DNA of 64,000 bases from Deroplatys truncata (taxonomy: Eukaryota > Arthropoda > Insecta > Mantodea > Mantidae): contig CM060990.1 in assembly GCA_030765065.1 (NCBI GenBank), forward strand, positions 676,047,618-676,111,617, given 5' to 3'. The translations under genes were made by a program, and so were the position numbers. The notes beneath the pieces were generated by a model. It did not search any database. It saw only the letters and a list, made by a program, of their open reading frames with translations, and had not been told where the DNA came from. The stretch's first letter is position 1. Each line of letters opens with the position of its first letter. Below, in pieces: positions 33,066 through 46,074 of this stretch.

Positions 33066-34204
33066 CACATCCCATTCCATTCTAGACCAGAGAAGCGTTT
33101 TAAGAATTCTGAACGTGAATCGTAATAGAAAGCCTTTTCTTTGTGGGGGGGGGCATCTTCAGATTTGTAACTTGAAAGCAATTTAATTTTCAGAATAGAT
33201 TGCTTTTAAATGAATCAATTGCAACAAAAGCAGATCAACCTGTCTGCATTAACGCTTTCGGGTCACCATTTTGAAAATTTAGCTTATATGTTATTCTAAC
33301 CGAATAAAACAGCTATATAGAAACTGCATATTTTGCGCTAAATGCTGTTTCCTCGTATCTTTTAACATTTTCTCCTTTTGGGTGCAATACCTACATAAGT
33401 GTTTTTACTCTACGTCCACTATACGACTGGCACGGTTTTTCTTCCTTTCTATTGTGAGTGTGTGTAGGGGGAATTGTGTTTCAAATAAAACAATCTTTAT
33501 TCGTTTTTCAGTAACAAACGCAAAATATATCTCATTTTGTAGAAAATTTAATGTTGCACTTAATTGTGCCCAAACTGCTTCAACAGTTTGACATTAATAT
33601 TACTTTTGCTTTCATATTTTTAAACAATTACTTGAATATTATCGGAACTGAATATACCAACTGTATGGAACTACACACTTAGCACTAAACGTTGTGATCA
33701 ATATTTACGACAATTAAACAGCAAAACTTACTTATATTCAAGGTAATAAATACCTTGTGCTTCGAGTACGCGTAGAACGTTCTATTGATGATAATTATGA
33801 AACTATTATTATTATTATTATTATTTATTACTATCAACAAACGTTAAAAACAAGGTATACATTATGCGAACCTTGTTTCTCAAGAAAGTTACTGAATCCT
33901 TAACTTGTGTAGCACCCACATACAGAGTGCAATATTAGACTTTTAAACAACATATTATGCAAAGAAAATGTTAATTTATTTCGCTTGAATAGATCTAGTA
34001 AAGAGAAAAGTACTTGGTTTCGCCTTCTTTAACTTAGAGTCAGGTCGCTGAATTATACGAGCATACACAGAAGTAAATGTGACCTTTGAGACGATACCGG
34101 CACTTGCTGGCTAGAGCCAGGCATGAGTAGTCGATAAGACATTTCTTCATCCTCTTCCTCTACACCCCTTTGTCCATCGGAAAACATTTGAAGCCCACTG
34201 TACC
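33066..34204. other. No gene seen; small ATT microsatellite
   Basis: AT-rich DNA with an (ATT)n run at about 33803-33830. Around 34090-34160 there is a short conserved-looking segment but no ORF of note. Confidence 0.45.
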
Positions 34205-34600
34205 AGGAGAGGTGCTAAAATACCAGAGTAATACGACTCTTTGCCCTAACGGCTTGAGGTAGGACACATAAAGGTAGATAACCAGGCCAACACCTCGTAA
34301 AGATTACTTATCTGCAGCATCGCAAATGTGTAGTACAATCTACTGTAGATATAGTTGTATCTTTATGATGCTGCAGCAGAACTGGTTAATGAACGGTTAT
34401 TACTGGAAGTTTGATGCCGTTATATCGCTTAACAATTTGACTCCAGTTTCTGTTTGTTTGCTGACATGATAAGCGTCGCTGAACCTTACTGGTTATCATT
34501 AACTAGGTCGACGTTGCACTCTTAGAATTTTAAACCGAATGACGAATTAATTAATTATATTTACCTTCTCCCCCACTCTTTATTAAATTATTGTACAATT
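34205..34600. repeat. Family V copy with a single 165-bp unit
   Basis: Begins 'gagtaatacgactctttgcc', has one unit ('tctgcagcatcgcaaatg', 'tatgatgctgcagcagaa', 'ggttattactggaag') and closes with 'accgaatgacgaatta' and 'ccttctcccccactc'. The flanks match 11380-11460 and 12760-12870, where about eight units lie between them. Confidence 0.85.
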
Positions 34601-35694
34601 ATCTAGAAGACTTTTGTGGTGAATCCTCCCTTACGGAAGAAACATCCGCTGATATTCGTGCGAAACATCGCCGAAACGTCTGACTTCATTAACTTCCCCC
34701 GACAATCTTCCAAGTTCTAGTAATGCTGCCCAGCTTATAAGTATCCCTTACGGTGGAAAAATTATCGATCAGAAGATTACAGTAGGTGAACTTTTAAAGA
34801 GTTATCTAACATAAAAAGCACACTGACGTGCATAAAAAGTGGCTCATTCCCGTAGGGCCCAAATGTGTTTTTCCCTCCGTAAGGTTTCCACCTTCAGTTA
34901 ACCAACCTTTGACTCCACCCAGTCGGTATCCGTTCTCATGTGATTGGCCTAAGAAACAATTCTGAGACACAAAGTGAAACAACGAACGATGTTATAAGCA
35001 ATGGAAAATGAAGGGGTGGTTCGGATACCACCTGTATGACACAGAATCACTACGATTGGTACACAAGGAAAAGCTGAATCAATTTCAGCATAATTCCAAC
35101 TTTTAGAGGAAAGTATGAAGAATTATTTGCATGTGTCGTTTATCTAAACATTAGCTACGGCATTTGTATGAGAGCCGAGACAATGGATGAAGTTATTGCC
35201 ACTGTAGAACGACAATAAGAAAACCGATATTAAGTAAACTGTAGTGTAGCAAAAATACAAGGTTTACGTTGTAATGGTACCTTCGACAATTCGGCCATAT
35301 TTTGGGGGAGGTAAAGTACCCTGCCAATCCAGGGGCTAGATTTATGCTCAGAAACTCGGAGGTGATCACGCTGGTAGAGAGTGGGGCTAGATTTGCCAGT
35401 ACCAACATAAACCGATGCGTTCCGTTATGGGCCACATTTTATGCACGTCAGTGCACATACTTCAGACACCAATGGCCTCAGCAGTTAAGCGATCTAGTCC
35501 CACTACATATTTCAAAGAACATGACAAATCAGGTACCATAGCTAAGTAGTAGGTATGTATGATGTTTATTTATATCCACAGATAAATTGCCCAGAATTTG
35601 GTTTTGGCTTAAATTAAAAGCCTTCAGCATAGTGCGCTAGGAAGCGAGCGCACCTGATATTAAGCCTGTGCGTATACTTAGCTTACTTAAGGTA
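34601..35694. other. No gene seen; low-copy dispersed repeat pieces
   Basis: 34840-34935 matches the inverse of 7540-7630 ('ccctccgtaaggtt'). 35430-35460 ('gttatgggccacattttatg') belongs to the same repeat. ORFs 35193-35435 (-) and 35302-35541 (+) overlap on opposite strands and have no domain. Confidence 0.45.
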
Positions 35695-36262
35695 AAGGTA
35701 AAGGTATGAACAAATTGAGGGGCCCCGAAACCGGGACAGAGCACCGCACGCAGGACAGTCGGCCCCGTGTGCTTCTACCACTGATCTCCGGTAGGGAGGG
35801 ATTCAGGGGAGAGACCAGGTCGACCAGATCCGGATGACGACGGGCCCAAATACAAACGGGGTCCCTAATGTTTCTAGATTGAACGCATCCGACGCCGCCC
35901 AGTCCTAACAAGTCACGGAACCTCCGGCAGCCCCTCCCCCCGGGCGGAGCCCACTCGGAGGAGACCTAGCTGAGCAGTCACCACAGCGACGCCAGGGAAG
36001 AAACTTGTACAGAACGTAAGCCACCGCCCAGCCGCAACCCGCCGAACACCGTCGCCTGGTCCTACAGCCCTAAAACAGATGACATGGAAACTGATGGGTA
36101 CAGGAGATGAGAGGAAGGAGAGTCGTGGTAGAAGATGAACCACCTCTGCATTCGCCTGTCGACCCGGGGAAACCACGACAATTTCATGACCCAAAGTGAG
36201 CCGGGGATCGAACCCGGGACCTCTCAAATGCGGGCCGCAGACGTTGCCGCCTGAGCCATCCC
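35695..36262 (-). repeat. SINE S1-related copy, minus strand
   Basis: From 36262 on the minus strand: head 'gagcgggatggctcaggcgg', B-box 'gggttcgatccccggctc', and 'gtggtttccccgggtcgaca'. The body runs to about 35695. The three minus-strand ORFs here are repeat artefacts. Confidence 0.8.
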
Positions 36263-36753
36263 GCTCTCGTAGCTTGCTTAAGTTTTATGCAGGAGCATTT
36301 TCCACGTGCAACGTTTTCATTACTTAGTTTTACGTGAACCCCAGAATCGACTGTGAGATGTTCACACGTTAACAAGAAAGCTTATAATATGTTAATACTA
36401 TGTTCTGAAACTGTGGGCGGAGAAACCCGGTGGGAGCGTAGGCTGGAAAGGGACTGCAGATGTATTTTCACGCATAAAAACTGAAGTTACACAGCGCAAT
36501 TAACAATAATATATGAACCAAGTTACAAAATATATTCTGAAGTAACAGAACCTGAGAAGAGAAACAAAATATGCTTTCGTTAATTTGGGTTTGAGCTTGC
36601 TACCAGACGTTTCCTTCATATCTATCATTTGCATTTGTAATAGAAGGAAAAGAAGAAATTAAGTTTTATGTTTACTTCTTTAATTAAAGAAGAACAAGTT
36701 CCCAATCCCAGACTAATGAGAGCTTATTTACAGTTACGTCATATGTTGTTATA

Positions 36754-37258
36754 TACAGGATTATTCAAAAAGAAGGAGCAGACTTTAAATATTTGTTTCT
36801 AACGAAAGACAATAGATGGCGACACTTACGATACATCACTGAATAGAAAAAAGTTCAACATTTTATTTTATGTGTTCAAAATGAGCACCATTTGTTATGC
36901 GAGGACGTCCAGTGCTTTTCCGTTTGCATACGCAACCATCTTCTACGAATTTATTGTATCGATTGTAAATTTTTTATGACGAGGCGGCTCGATGTTGAAC
37001 TTACAACGAAATGCACGCTGCAATGAAACAATCAATTCACTCTTTGCATAATGCAGCACACAAAAGGACTTTTCCTGTGCCGTCGCCATTTTCTCGTAAA
37101 CAAACACAGCGCCGCTGTAGGCACTGAATTGAACTAATAGGTGAGGCTTAAAACTTTGAACTTTCTTCTATTCAATGATGTCTTGCATGTGTCCTTATTA
37201 TTGTCGTTCATTAAAAATGAATATTTAAAACATGTTCCTTGTTTTTGAATAACCTGTA
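36754..37258 (-). mobile_element. Deleted DNA transposon with terminal inverted repeats
   Basis: The ends are TACAGGATTATTCAAAAAG and its inverse form 'tttttgaataacctgta'. On the minus strand from about 37089 a start codon opens 'MATAQEKSFCVLHYAKSE' followed by 'VSLQRAFRCKFNIEPPRHK'. This is the N-terminal helix-turn-helix block (DUF4817-type) found in many arthropod DDE transposons. The rest of the transposase is missing, so this is an internally deleted, non-autonomous copy. Confidence 0.75.
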
Positions 37259-37365
37259 CTTGTTCAAGGAATATCTACCCTGTAGAATAACCATAAGTTA
37301 AACAAAAGTTGTCTTAACATACTCTATACTTTAGTTATTAAATTTCTTTAAGTAATCTCTTATTC

Positions 37366-37625
37366 CTGGTCTAGGGGCGCCATGCTAGCCTCCAGTTCCC
37401 GAGGTCCGGGTTCACACCTTGCGGAGGGCGATGGATTTAAAAATCCTTAGCATGGCTTCCTTTGGGAGGGAAGTAAAGCCGTTGGTCCCGTGTCGTAGAT
37501 TTACGGCATGTAAAAGTACCTCAAGTCTAATAAACAGACCTCTGAGCAAAATTTCCCGTCTTTCACGCCTAATACAGAATGGGACGCTAAGAACCATAGT
37601 AGTTAAAGAGCGTCCATAAATAAAA
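37366..37625 (+). repeat. tRNA-derived SINE (family S2), plus strand
   Basis: Starts 'tggtctaggggcgccatgct' with B-box-like GGTCCGGGTTCACACC. The body has 'gaagtaaagccgttggtcc', 'tgtcgtagatttacggcatg' and 'tttcacgcctaatacag'. A reverse copy of the same family is at 63150-63425. The ORFs 37412-37630 (-) and 37419-37619 (+) are its two strands. Confidence 0.8.
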
Positions 37626-38795
37626 CTCAAATTTAATTTTTTCTTTAAGTAATTAAATGTTGGGAAAACACCACATTAAGTGTCATAATGGAATATAAAA
37701 CATAATGTTCATGTGTAATTTTAGTTGTCAGAAATTCAACATTGCACTAAACACTATTTATCGTGTACATTTAAGATAGGTTATGGTTGATTATTGCTCC
37801 TACAAATTTTACAAAATGTATGTATTTGTGTTTGAAAGGGCGGTTTTATAATTTCAAGTTACTTCTGAAATTCCTGTGTTAAGTGTTCAGACTTGTAATC
37901 TTTAAGTAATTTCCATGTCCCAAGGACTCGTTTATTTTCGGTTAAAATGGCATATCACATGTAAGTTGTTTTCTGGGATAACTCAGTTCATATGCATTAA
38001 TGGGGCAAACCTCTATTGCTGTGAATAATTAACCTCGGGACAACAGAGAGCAGATTCACCTAATGCACGGAATTTTAATTATAGTGTCAACAAAAACTAA
38101 CTCCGTGGTGCAAGAGCCCCATTGGGCCAACCTCTATTGCATGACGCTGCATCCTCTGCCTACCACACGCAGGACAGGACCTTACGGGTAGGGTGCAGTA
38201 ATGGTGGTGGCATATGGTCACCATGTCGCCTCCCCAGGGCGCTTTGTTGCTTTTTTTAAGAAACCAGAGTCACTATTTCTCCATCAAATACCGGAATTCT
38301 CCTGAATGACGCGATTGCTAGGCTGCAGCTTCCACGCCACTGCTATACGAATCCGTCCGTGCAGTACCGGTGGACCGACCCGCTATTTCTCTCCTAGATA
38401 ATGTTTACGGCGTGACAAAATATGAATATGTTACGTTATATCTTTCATTACAAAGCTGTTCGAAACAATGGCCCTCTGCGTCTGTACAAATCTGACAACG
38501 TGAACACGTTATTGAACACTCGAAGAATTTCTACAAACAAAACTTTGGGAAACGCACACTTGTCTTCTAATTCGTCGAGCGTTTGTGGATTTGATGAAGA
38601 AACCCTGTTTTCAGGGATTCCCCACAGATAATAACCACATGGCTTTAGAGCAGAAACAGATTTTTTTTAGTCCCGTCTTTAACTACGTTCGTCTATCGGC
38701 GGCTTTTCCTTTGGAGCTTATTGCCGAAGGCAATGGCGTTATCTTGTTTTCACTTGTCGTTGGGTTTCTTGCACTTTAGGGTTTTATCATTAGAT
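37626..38795. other. No gene seen
   Basis: No supported gene. Two short overlapping ORFs at 38422-38779 have no recognisable domain. A GC-richer stretch at about 38090-38260 may be an undetermined repeat. Confidence 0.4.
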
Positions 38796-38799
38796 CATA

Positions 38800-38952
38800 C
38801 ACACATTCACACTCTCATTCATTCTTCCAGATTCTGGGGAGGATAGGGAATAATCTTGGCTAGAGAGAAATTCTCCACTCCCAGCCGAGAATCGAACCCG
38901 GGACCCCTCGCACAGCAGGCAGGTGCTCTACCGACTGAGCTATAGGGTCAGC
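38800..38952 (-). repeat. tRNA-derived SINE, minus strand
   Basis: On the minus strand from about 38952: 'gaccctatagctcagtcgg' (A-box TAGCTCAGTCGG), 'tagagcacctgcc', and B-box GGGTTCGATTC. The 3' side continues into a SINE body ('gccaagattattccctatcc'). The acceptor stem does not pair, so it is not a functional tRNA. Confidence 0.7.
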
Positions 38953-40320
38953 TTCTCGGTAAACCGGTAATATATGTAATACAATACTTTGATTTTTTAA
39001 GGGTTAGTATATCAGTGTGCTAGTAGCCTGGCGTTTCGGAACGCAGAAGAAATCATTCAGCACGAAGAAATAAAAAGCTGTTACTCCGGACAATTTCTTT
39101 GGATTCTAGAAACCGCAGAGCCAAAACCGATATGTAACAGAAATACCAAGGAGTTAATGTGTGTTTCGTTTACACCTTAAAGCCGTGAATTATTCAGGAA
39201 CACTTTATGGAACAGCCTTACTGCGACGCCTGGGATCTCACAACTTTATTTAATTTCTGTGCCCTATGCTGCACCTGATAAACCGGTTTTCAGCTAAAGT
39301 AATGTTGATCAGTTTCAAGGGGGTCCAGAAAAGTTGGAATTCCTCTCTGGCACCAATGCTAACTGCTTGAAGTAAAGTGCACATTCTCTAAAAAAAAGAG
39401 CTTGAAAACTTGAAAGAAATACGACCTACAGTTATAAATTCCATCATTCCCTTTGACTAGGACATTTTACAGCGTAAAGTTGAAATGTCTTTCAAATTAA
39501 GAGAATTAGAAAAACCTTTTGTTAAATATGTATAAGACATCGTTCACTGCACTCTCAACATTTGCATACAGTTAGGATAGGATATTCAGATTAACTGCTG
39601 CAACAACGGAATTAAAGATTTTTGTAAGATTATGAGGAAATTCTGTCAATACATTGAAAGGTTCAGTTGTTTTCAGAGCAAATTCAGATTACTTTGTAAG
39701 TAGAACATTCCAAAAAGACCAACTTTTTATTGTTTCTCAAAATTTCAGTAATATATTTTACTATTGGCACCAAATAATTTCTGTTTAAAACAAACAATGA
39801 CCTGAAATTTAACGTCGTGCGCACCCTTGTGTGAAGTAAAAGTGGCCCATTCCCCATATCGTAATAGCGATGTTTCTTCTCTAAGTTTCCAACATCTACT
39901 TAACACCTGACTCCACACAGATTTTATTAGTGTTCTCTATCACACGCTTGAAACAAATGCCAAACAAAATTGATGTGTTACAGTCACATCTTTACACGTA
40001 TACAGCTCCTGCAAACTATTCCTGTGAAAGCTTATTTTTCTATCTAGACAAGTTAATCCAGATAAACCTTTCTAAAATAGTGTCATTGCACATTACGTTA
40101 TAGGCACAAGGGAGATACAGAAAGCCGAATCGATAGTCACATGTCTCTATATGCTGGCCCTGAAACTCCATACTCTTTCCATGACATCGCGAGAACCAAC
40201 TGAATAGCCACAGCACTTTAAAAATGACAACCAATAATAACGGGTATCTCGGATATGGCTGATGCCACAGAAAAATTTATTGGAAATAATTTGTAGGTAT
40301 ATTTTAAAGAGATCTGCTTT
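38953..40320. other. No gene seen
   Basis: AT-rich DNA. 39836-39930 contains a degraded piece of the low-copy repeat also found at 7540 and 34845. No domain-bearing ORF. Confidence 0.4.
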
Positions 40321-40795
40321 TCTTTGTAATTTTTGTCTAGATCTTATGGTTGAACCACTGTAGGAAATTATATAAAATTCCTCCCGAATGAAAGAGGACT
40401 TCGCAAGCTATCCCCAGAAAATTCAGGATATAGATTTTGTTTGCATGTAAATATCCTAAATATGTAGCCATTCTAATAAATATTTTTGGGAAAATAAAAA
40501 CTTTCAGGAAATTTTGCATATAAAGGGTATTTTGGGGTGGGGGATGTGTTTCAAAAACTTTGTGTCACATCTATAGAAGTTAATGAACATAGATACCAAG
40601 TTTGGTATTTATCTGTCATTTCGTTTTTGAATTATGCTGTTACAGACACACATACATGGAGCTTTTTCTACAAATTACCTTTTGAGTTCAGGGGCCTCAA
40701 AATGTGTATTTACGGTGAAATCTCAACATTCAGTTTTGGGTGGAATACAATACTTCCTCTACTTATTGTAAATACGTAGTAGAGAAAGCAGAAAT
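40321..40795 (-). repeat. Family W copy, minus strand
   Basis: Reading the minus strand: head 'ctactacgtatttacaataa', 'gtattgtattccacccaaaa', then 'tgaggcccctgaac', the body ('gacagataaataccaaactt', 'tgaaacacatcccccacccc') and a decayed remainder to about 40320. The 80-codon plus-strand ORF 40537-40779 is the reverse of this. Confidence 0.75.
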
Positions 40796-41955
40796 TAACC
40801 ATCGAGTGACGTGAAACGAAAAATGGATGGAGGGGGACAAAAATAGTCACACTTAAACTAATTATACTGCGATTGTTGCTAATAAATAAAGGTAGCTATA
40901 ATCACTCCACTCTTAGAACCCAACTTGAAGTAAAAACATGACGTCATAAACTAACGCGCAATCTGCCGGAAACCAAAGCAACCTTAAATACGCGGGATTA
41001 TTTGCGAGTTTTCAAGAAGTATGTTGAACAAACATAGTTCAAAACTTTGTATTAATATCAAACAATAAATAATACCTACGAATAGTAAAACTTAAGAAGG
41101 TTGTAGCTTCCGTTTAATTCTGTATGGCGTCATTCACCTCTCTTCTGCATGCATACGATAATGATGAGGAGTTTGTTCCTTAAAGCTGATATGAACACGA
41201 GGCTAACGCGGAGGGATACAAACTGTTTTGTTTACATCAAGTCCGGTTCTTAGGCTGGATCGACTATAGTTGAAACTACTACAGTTGGGGACTTGACCTT
41301 ATAGAGGGAGGAATGGGTGCAAAAAGTTACCCATATTTTTAAGATGCCCAGAAGCTACAATATTTATGTCAAGCAGACATGGAAAAAAGTGTAGAATTAT
41401 AACCGCCATCGAATGTTGCATTTATTAGGGTTGATTAATGGTGTGACGTGCCTCTAAAAACCTCCCTTTGCTGAAAGTATTATCAATAAATAGGTTAGTC
41501 TTACTTGGACGTAAATGTGAATATCATTAATTATTTTGGTCCATAAGCATTTAGACAACGCAAGAAAAGGAAAATAATAAATAGGTATAATTATTATACA
41601 TATTGACGTACTCATATGATCCTGGTACTCAAATAGCATTGTTAAATAAATGACCTATTATCATTATGATTATTATTTATTATTAACTTAACGGTACTCA
41701 ACTAGCAAGGACGTATGTAGGTAACTGATTGGCGGCGTTTTCCTCCTCCCATTTTTAGAATGAGGTAACTAACCCAACAAATAGGTGGCTTAAATTATGC
41801 AAAAGGGACGGTAGAAGGATCATACTTTATGTGGTCAGAGCTAAACATTTCATTATGAACCTAAATCCTGTATGAGCCATTTTTTTCACGCAACTGTAAA
41901 CAAACAATAGCAACGACATTTTGGACAACTTTTTAGATTATGATCATATTGTATC
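40796..41955. other. No gene seen
   Basis: AT-rich DNA with no recognisable domain. Confidence 0.45.
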
Positions 41956-42240
41956 CCTTTCATTCCGCTTGCTTCTCATCTATCCGGTGTGCTTCTAGAT
42001 TTCGTGGTGTGTGGCGGTGCAGGACAAGTGCTTGCTCAAAGAGTGGGTATTCACTGTGTACACTAGAGGACTGTTGGGTCGACAGTCATCGAATCTAGAA
42101 ATGTTAGGGACTTCCGCGCGTCTCTGTGGCTTATAGCCTCCTGTGGTTCCTCCACTTCATCCCTTCCTGGGAGGTGGTAGCCACAATAGATCGATGTAGG
42201 TCGTAGTACGCGAGGTGGCCTGTCCGTTGTATAAACCTGT
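41956..42240 (+). repeat. SINE S1 tail fragment
   Basis: 'tccggtgtgcttctagattt', 'gaaatgttagggacttc', 'ttcatcccttcctgggagg' match the 3' part of the SINE at 23748-24530. It shows the uninterrupted sequence across the site of the 23916-24193 insertion. Confidence 0.7.
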
Positions 42241-42808
42241 GCCTATATCTACCTATCACACCTATTGAAATGTTGTAAACAACCAAGATTATACATCTTA
42301 TTCTGTTTTATTGTGTAACAATTTCGTAAGGAAAAAGGTTAATAGTCGAGGAAAGTCATTTTATTTTCTCTGCTACGTACAGTCGAGCACAAAAGAACGT
42401 GCCGATGCTTTTGGTTACTTTTAGTGTTTTCCATTCTTGAATGTTGGCAGAATCTCCTCATCATTTGTGTTCCGCGCCTGCCTTAGGTGAGCCATGCTCT
42501 ATTTGGTTCTAGCTGAAGTTCGATACGCTAGCATTACCCTATGAAGGAATGTCAGGCCTGGCTGGGGGATGAAAGGGGTGAGAATCGGTGTATGTCACCA
42601 GAATGGTTGAAACAATATGTCTCCCAAAGACTGTCCATACTAGCCCCTGAATGAGTCCGGCTCTTATTGGTTCGGCATTCAAGCATTAACCTCTGTAACC
42701 GAATGAGGGATGGAAGGCGCGGCAGAGGCGTGTTAATTATTGATTGCCAACTTAAACCGCGGTTCCTCATATCGCCATGTTTTTTTTGCACCCGACTGTA
42801 CCTAGGAT
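42241..42808. other. No gene seen
   Basis: No supported gene. The ORFs 42552-42839 (-) and 42667-43209 (+) reach into the next SINE and derive partly from it. Confidence 0.4.
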
Positions 42809-43198
42809 GTAGCCGAGAGGGCTCAGGCGAGGCTCGCATTTGGGAACGTTCGTGTTCGATTCCCGTTGGACCAATTCTATGGCCTTCGTTATTTTTTCGT
42901 GATTTTCCCAGGTTGGTAGGCCTTTCATCTTCGGCGTTGCAGGGCCTGGCACGATGGTCGAGGGTCAGAGGCGCCAGGAGAGAACAGTTCCTTCACCGGA
43001 AGAGAAGTTTCTGTCCGTCCGTTCTCTCGGATAGGGGGCACTTGGAGCGAAATCCGGGGATGCTCATTCTGGAAACGACAGGGACCCCGCCGTCAAAACT
43101 GGCTGCCCTTCGTGCTCTCTCACCTCATCCCTTTCTTAGTAGGCGCAATAGACCTAGCCTTGGCCGCAGTGCTGAAATTCTCTTAACCCTAACTCTAC
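42809..43198 (+). repeat. SINE S1-related copy
   Basis: 'gatgtagccgagagggctca' and 'ttcgtgttcgattcccgttg' are A- and B-box regions, followed by 'gtgattttcccaggttgg', 'gggatgctcattctgga' and 'ctcacctcatccctttctt'. The 180-codon ORF across it has no domain and is not trusted. Confidence 0.7.
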
Positions 43199-43960
43199 CT
43201 AGGAGGTAGTGGATCTGTTGCATTCCACCCTAAATTTCGACATAGAGATTTCACTAGAAATACGTGTTTTGAGGCACCCTGAATTAAAAAGCGCATCTTT
43301 AGAAAAAGGACCCTCATGTGTGTGTGTGTGTGTGTTTTATTAACAGCATTACTCAAAAATGAAATGTCGGATAAATACCAAACTTGGTATTTAACTTCAA
43401 TATCTTCCAAAATTGCGACAGAAAGGTTTTAAAGAAACCCCTCTTCCACAAACTAACATTTACATGAAATATTTATTATCTTCTTATTTTTTCTAAAAAG
43501 ACTTAATGACTTTGATTAAAGTACCATATATTTAAAATATTTATATTGAAAATAAAACGCTTATCTTCAATTTTTTGGAAATAGCCTAAAAAGTTCTGTG
43601 CATTCGGAATAAATTTTATGCAATATTGTATAACTGGTACATCAGAGAGAGACAAAAATGTACATATCTTTAAAAGACACAACTTATATCAGCTAACTTT
43701 GTGTGGCATCAGCCATTTCTAAGACATCTGTTATTAATGGTTTGAATTTGTCAATAGTTTGTCAGTTCTTTTTAAAATGCTGTCACAATGCAGTTATTAC
43801 TTGCACTGTCATAGAAAACATGGAATCTTAAGGCCAGCCTATTGCGACCCGTTTTCAAACATTTGAATGTGGAGTGATTCTCCAATATCCCATTTGTAAC
43901 TACAACAAAATGTGTAGTTAAACTATTTTTGCGAACGTTACCTTGTCATGGTTTACCAAA
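43199..43960 (+). repeat. Family W copy, plus strand
   Basis: One head unit ('gttgcattccaccctaaatt', 'tcactagaaatacgtgt', 'ttgaggcaccctgaatt') is followed by a (GT)n run and the body ('gtcggataaataccaaactt', 'aaagaaacccctcttcc', 'gtataactggtacatcagag', 'gttattaatggtttgaat', 'tacaacaaaatgtgtag'). It is the longest uninterrupted single-head copy here. Confidence 0.75.
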
Positions 43961-44618
43961 TATCAATTCCGCACAGATTGCACCAATGGAGCCACCATTA
44001 ATTATATTTAAACATATAAGAAATGAATAGAAAGGCGATGTAAATAGAGAGAATAATATAAACGTAAGCAAATGTAAAGAATATTGTACATAATTCAATA
44101 TTGTAAATTTAGAACGCAACGCCATACACTTTGGTATAAAACATAGCCAACGAAGCAGTTAGGGACAACCGCTGAAACCACTGCAAGTAGGTGGTTGTAG
44201 ACGCGGCGAGTGAGATAGCCAGGACATTAGAAAGAGATTGAGAGAGGTGGCATTCTCTCAATGAGTCAGACATAGCTGGAGTAGCGTGCCAAACGAGGAA
44301 TGTTAGACAGAGAAGATCGATTGTGGAACAAAGAGAGCAGACATAGGAATTCCAGAAATGTAATACTGACGCTAAACATAAGAAAAGCGTCGAATTTATT
44401 TTTCATACTGTGTAACCAGCGCTACGTTCTTAGCCAATCAAAATAGTTGTTACATATTTCGAGGAGAAAACTGCCATCATGTACAAATCTTAAAAGTATG
44501 GAGAGAATGTGCCGAAGCGTCACCTTTTGACACAATTTCTTCTCGAGCCAAATGCACGCTGCCCAGCGAGCTGAAGGGGTAAGGAAAATTGGTGACTTGA
44601 TTAGCTAGATATACAGAG
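43961..44618. other. No gene seen
   Basis: AT-rich, no ORF of note. Confidence 0.45.
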
Positions 44619-45182
44619 AGAGCCAAAATACTACGAACCGGCTGCGCGGTGTTTTTCCTGTCCGCATCTCGGCGCTCGTTGCCGTCTGCCCTATCATAGA
44701 ATGGCGCGGATGAAACTATACAACATTTTTAAAACTACTTTTAAAGGCTTTACTTACCAACTTTATGAAAGGGGATGCTGAAACTGGCCACCGTCGTTGT
44801 CCATACATTTTGGCACCTCTTTAGGAAACTATCCATCACTCGCCGTAGTTCACGTTGAGAAATGCTGGCACTTTCCTGGCGGATATTTTGTTTTAATTCT
44901 TCCTGGGTGTGTGGGTTTGTCTTGTACACTTTGTTTTCAGTTACCCCAGAGATAGAAATTGCAGGGGGTTAGGTCGGGGGACCGAGGGGGCAACAATTCT
45001 CTACTAATAACTCTGTCCTCAAACACACTTTCATAAAGTTGTTAAGTAAAACCTTTAAAAGTAGTTTTAAATACGTTGTATGGTTTCATCCGCGCCTTTT
45101 CATGATAGCGGCAGACGGCAACGAACGCCGAGGACTCCGACAGGAAAAACACCGCGCAGCCGGTTCGTAGTCTTTTGGCTCT
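44619..45182. mobile_element. Deleted Tc1/mariner-type transposon with about 130-bp inverted repeats
   Basis: The left end 'agagccaaaatactacgaac' and inverted right end 'agagccaaaagactacgaac' start long inverted repeats (44619-44755 and 45035-45182) that both contain 'cggctgcgcggtgtttttcc' and 'gttgccgtctgcc'. Between them, on the minus strand, transposase pieces read 'PRSPDLTPCNFYLWG' (about 44935-44985) and 'RELRRVMDSFLKRCQNVW' (about 44795-44855). These blocks resemble the end of an IS630/Tc1/mariner-superfamily DDE domain. Everything upstream is deleted. Confidence 0.8.
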
Positions 45183-46074
45183 TCCTGTACCTTCACATGT
45201 ACTTCATATGGCGGAAAGCAAGGGTTACATTACTACAATTAGTTACTAGGGTTACTGGTGAGTCTGATATCAGTTGTCAGTCTAAAAGTTGCACTTATTT
45301 TGAGCATTAAATGCCCATTACAGGGTATCCCGTGGTAATTATCTATCAAAGTAGCCTTCTCCCAGGAAAAACCCTGAGTTAGGAAACAGCATGCGGGGGC
45401 TTAAGTTTCAGACTCATCTGAATTTTTTTTTTCAACTGGAGGAGAAAATGATTTAATCACTGATCCCAGCCCCGATGGGAATCGGGACTGAGAGTGTGGG
45501 ACTCACCAATAGTCGGCATACCCACTAAAAACTCCTCCAACGGATGGAAAAAGGAAGAAGGAAAAGTGGAATGTCGTGGCTTTTTGCTGTCCCGCATAGC
45601 ACCCGCGTTAGTATGTTTTGGTTGGTAGCCAAATACAACTTTTGGTAACCTGGAATTTCCCCATCAATTTACGAATACACTGACAATTTAAGTGACCCCC
45701 AAGGGCATTTAAATATGAAGCATTCTTAATGTACAAATAGATTATGAATGTACCCAGTTTAGAGGTTTTTCTTAACGAAAACAGAGAAAGAAAAAAAAAC
45801 CAATTTGTTGACGATTATGTCATAACTACAGTAGGAGAAAAAGCACTTTCTTTTATCGGTTTTATCAACTGTAACTTGCCCAGAGAGAAAGAAAGAGCGG
45901 GTTGAGGGCAATGAGAAGAGAGAGAAAGAGAGAGAGAGAGAGAGGTGGGGAAAAAGATGAAGTTGGGTGAAGAAGTTAAGAGAGAGGGAGAGGAAGAGAG
46001 AAAGTGACAGAAGGACAAACACAAAGAATAATCTTCACATTTAACGCAATAACGTGATTAGAGCTGCGGACTTT
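45183..46074. other. No gene; GA-rich microsatellite at 45885-46010
   Basis: No supported gene. The 45885-46010 purine tract is mostly (GA)n and (GAAA)n with long 'gagagagagagag' runs; the 87- and 69-codon minus ORFs that read Leu/Ser/Phe come from it. Confidence 0.6.

Noticed and set aside
32715-33186. Two long plus-strand ORFs (136 and 140 codons)
   Set aside because: They lie entirely within a SINE S1 copy and its tail; other copies do not keep the frames.
38880-38952. Possible tRNA gene on the minus strand
   Set aside because: A- and B-boxes are good but the acceptor arms do not pair and a SINE body follows, so it is a tRNA-derived SINE.
42667-43209. 180-codon plus-strand ORF, the longest outside the Polintons
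   Set aside because: Two thirds of it is SINE sequence with GC-rich composition, no domain, and no open equivalent in other copies.
45759-46024. Hydrophobic Leu/Ser/Phe-rich minus ORFs that look like membrane proteins
   Set aside because: They translate the GA-rich microsatellite.
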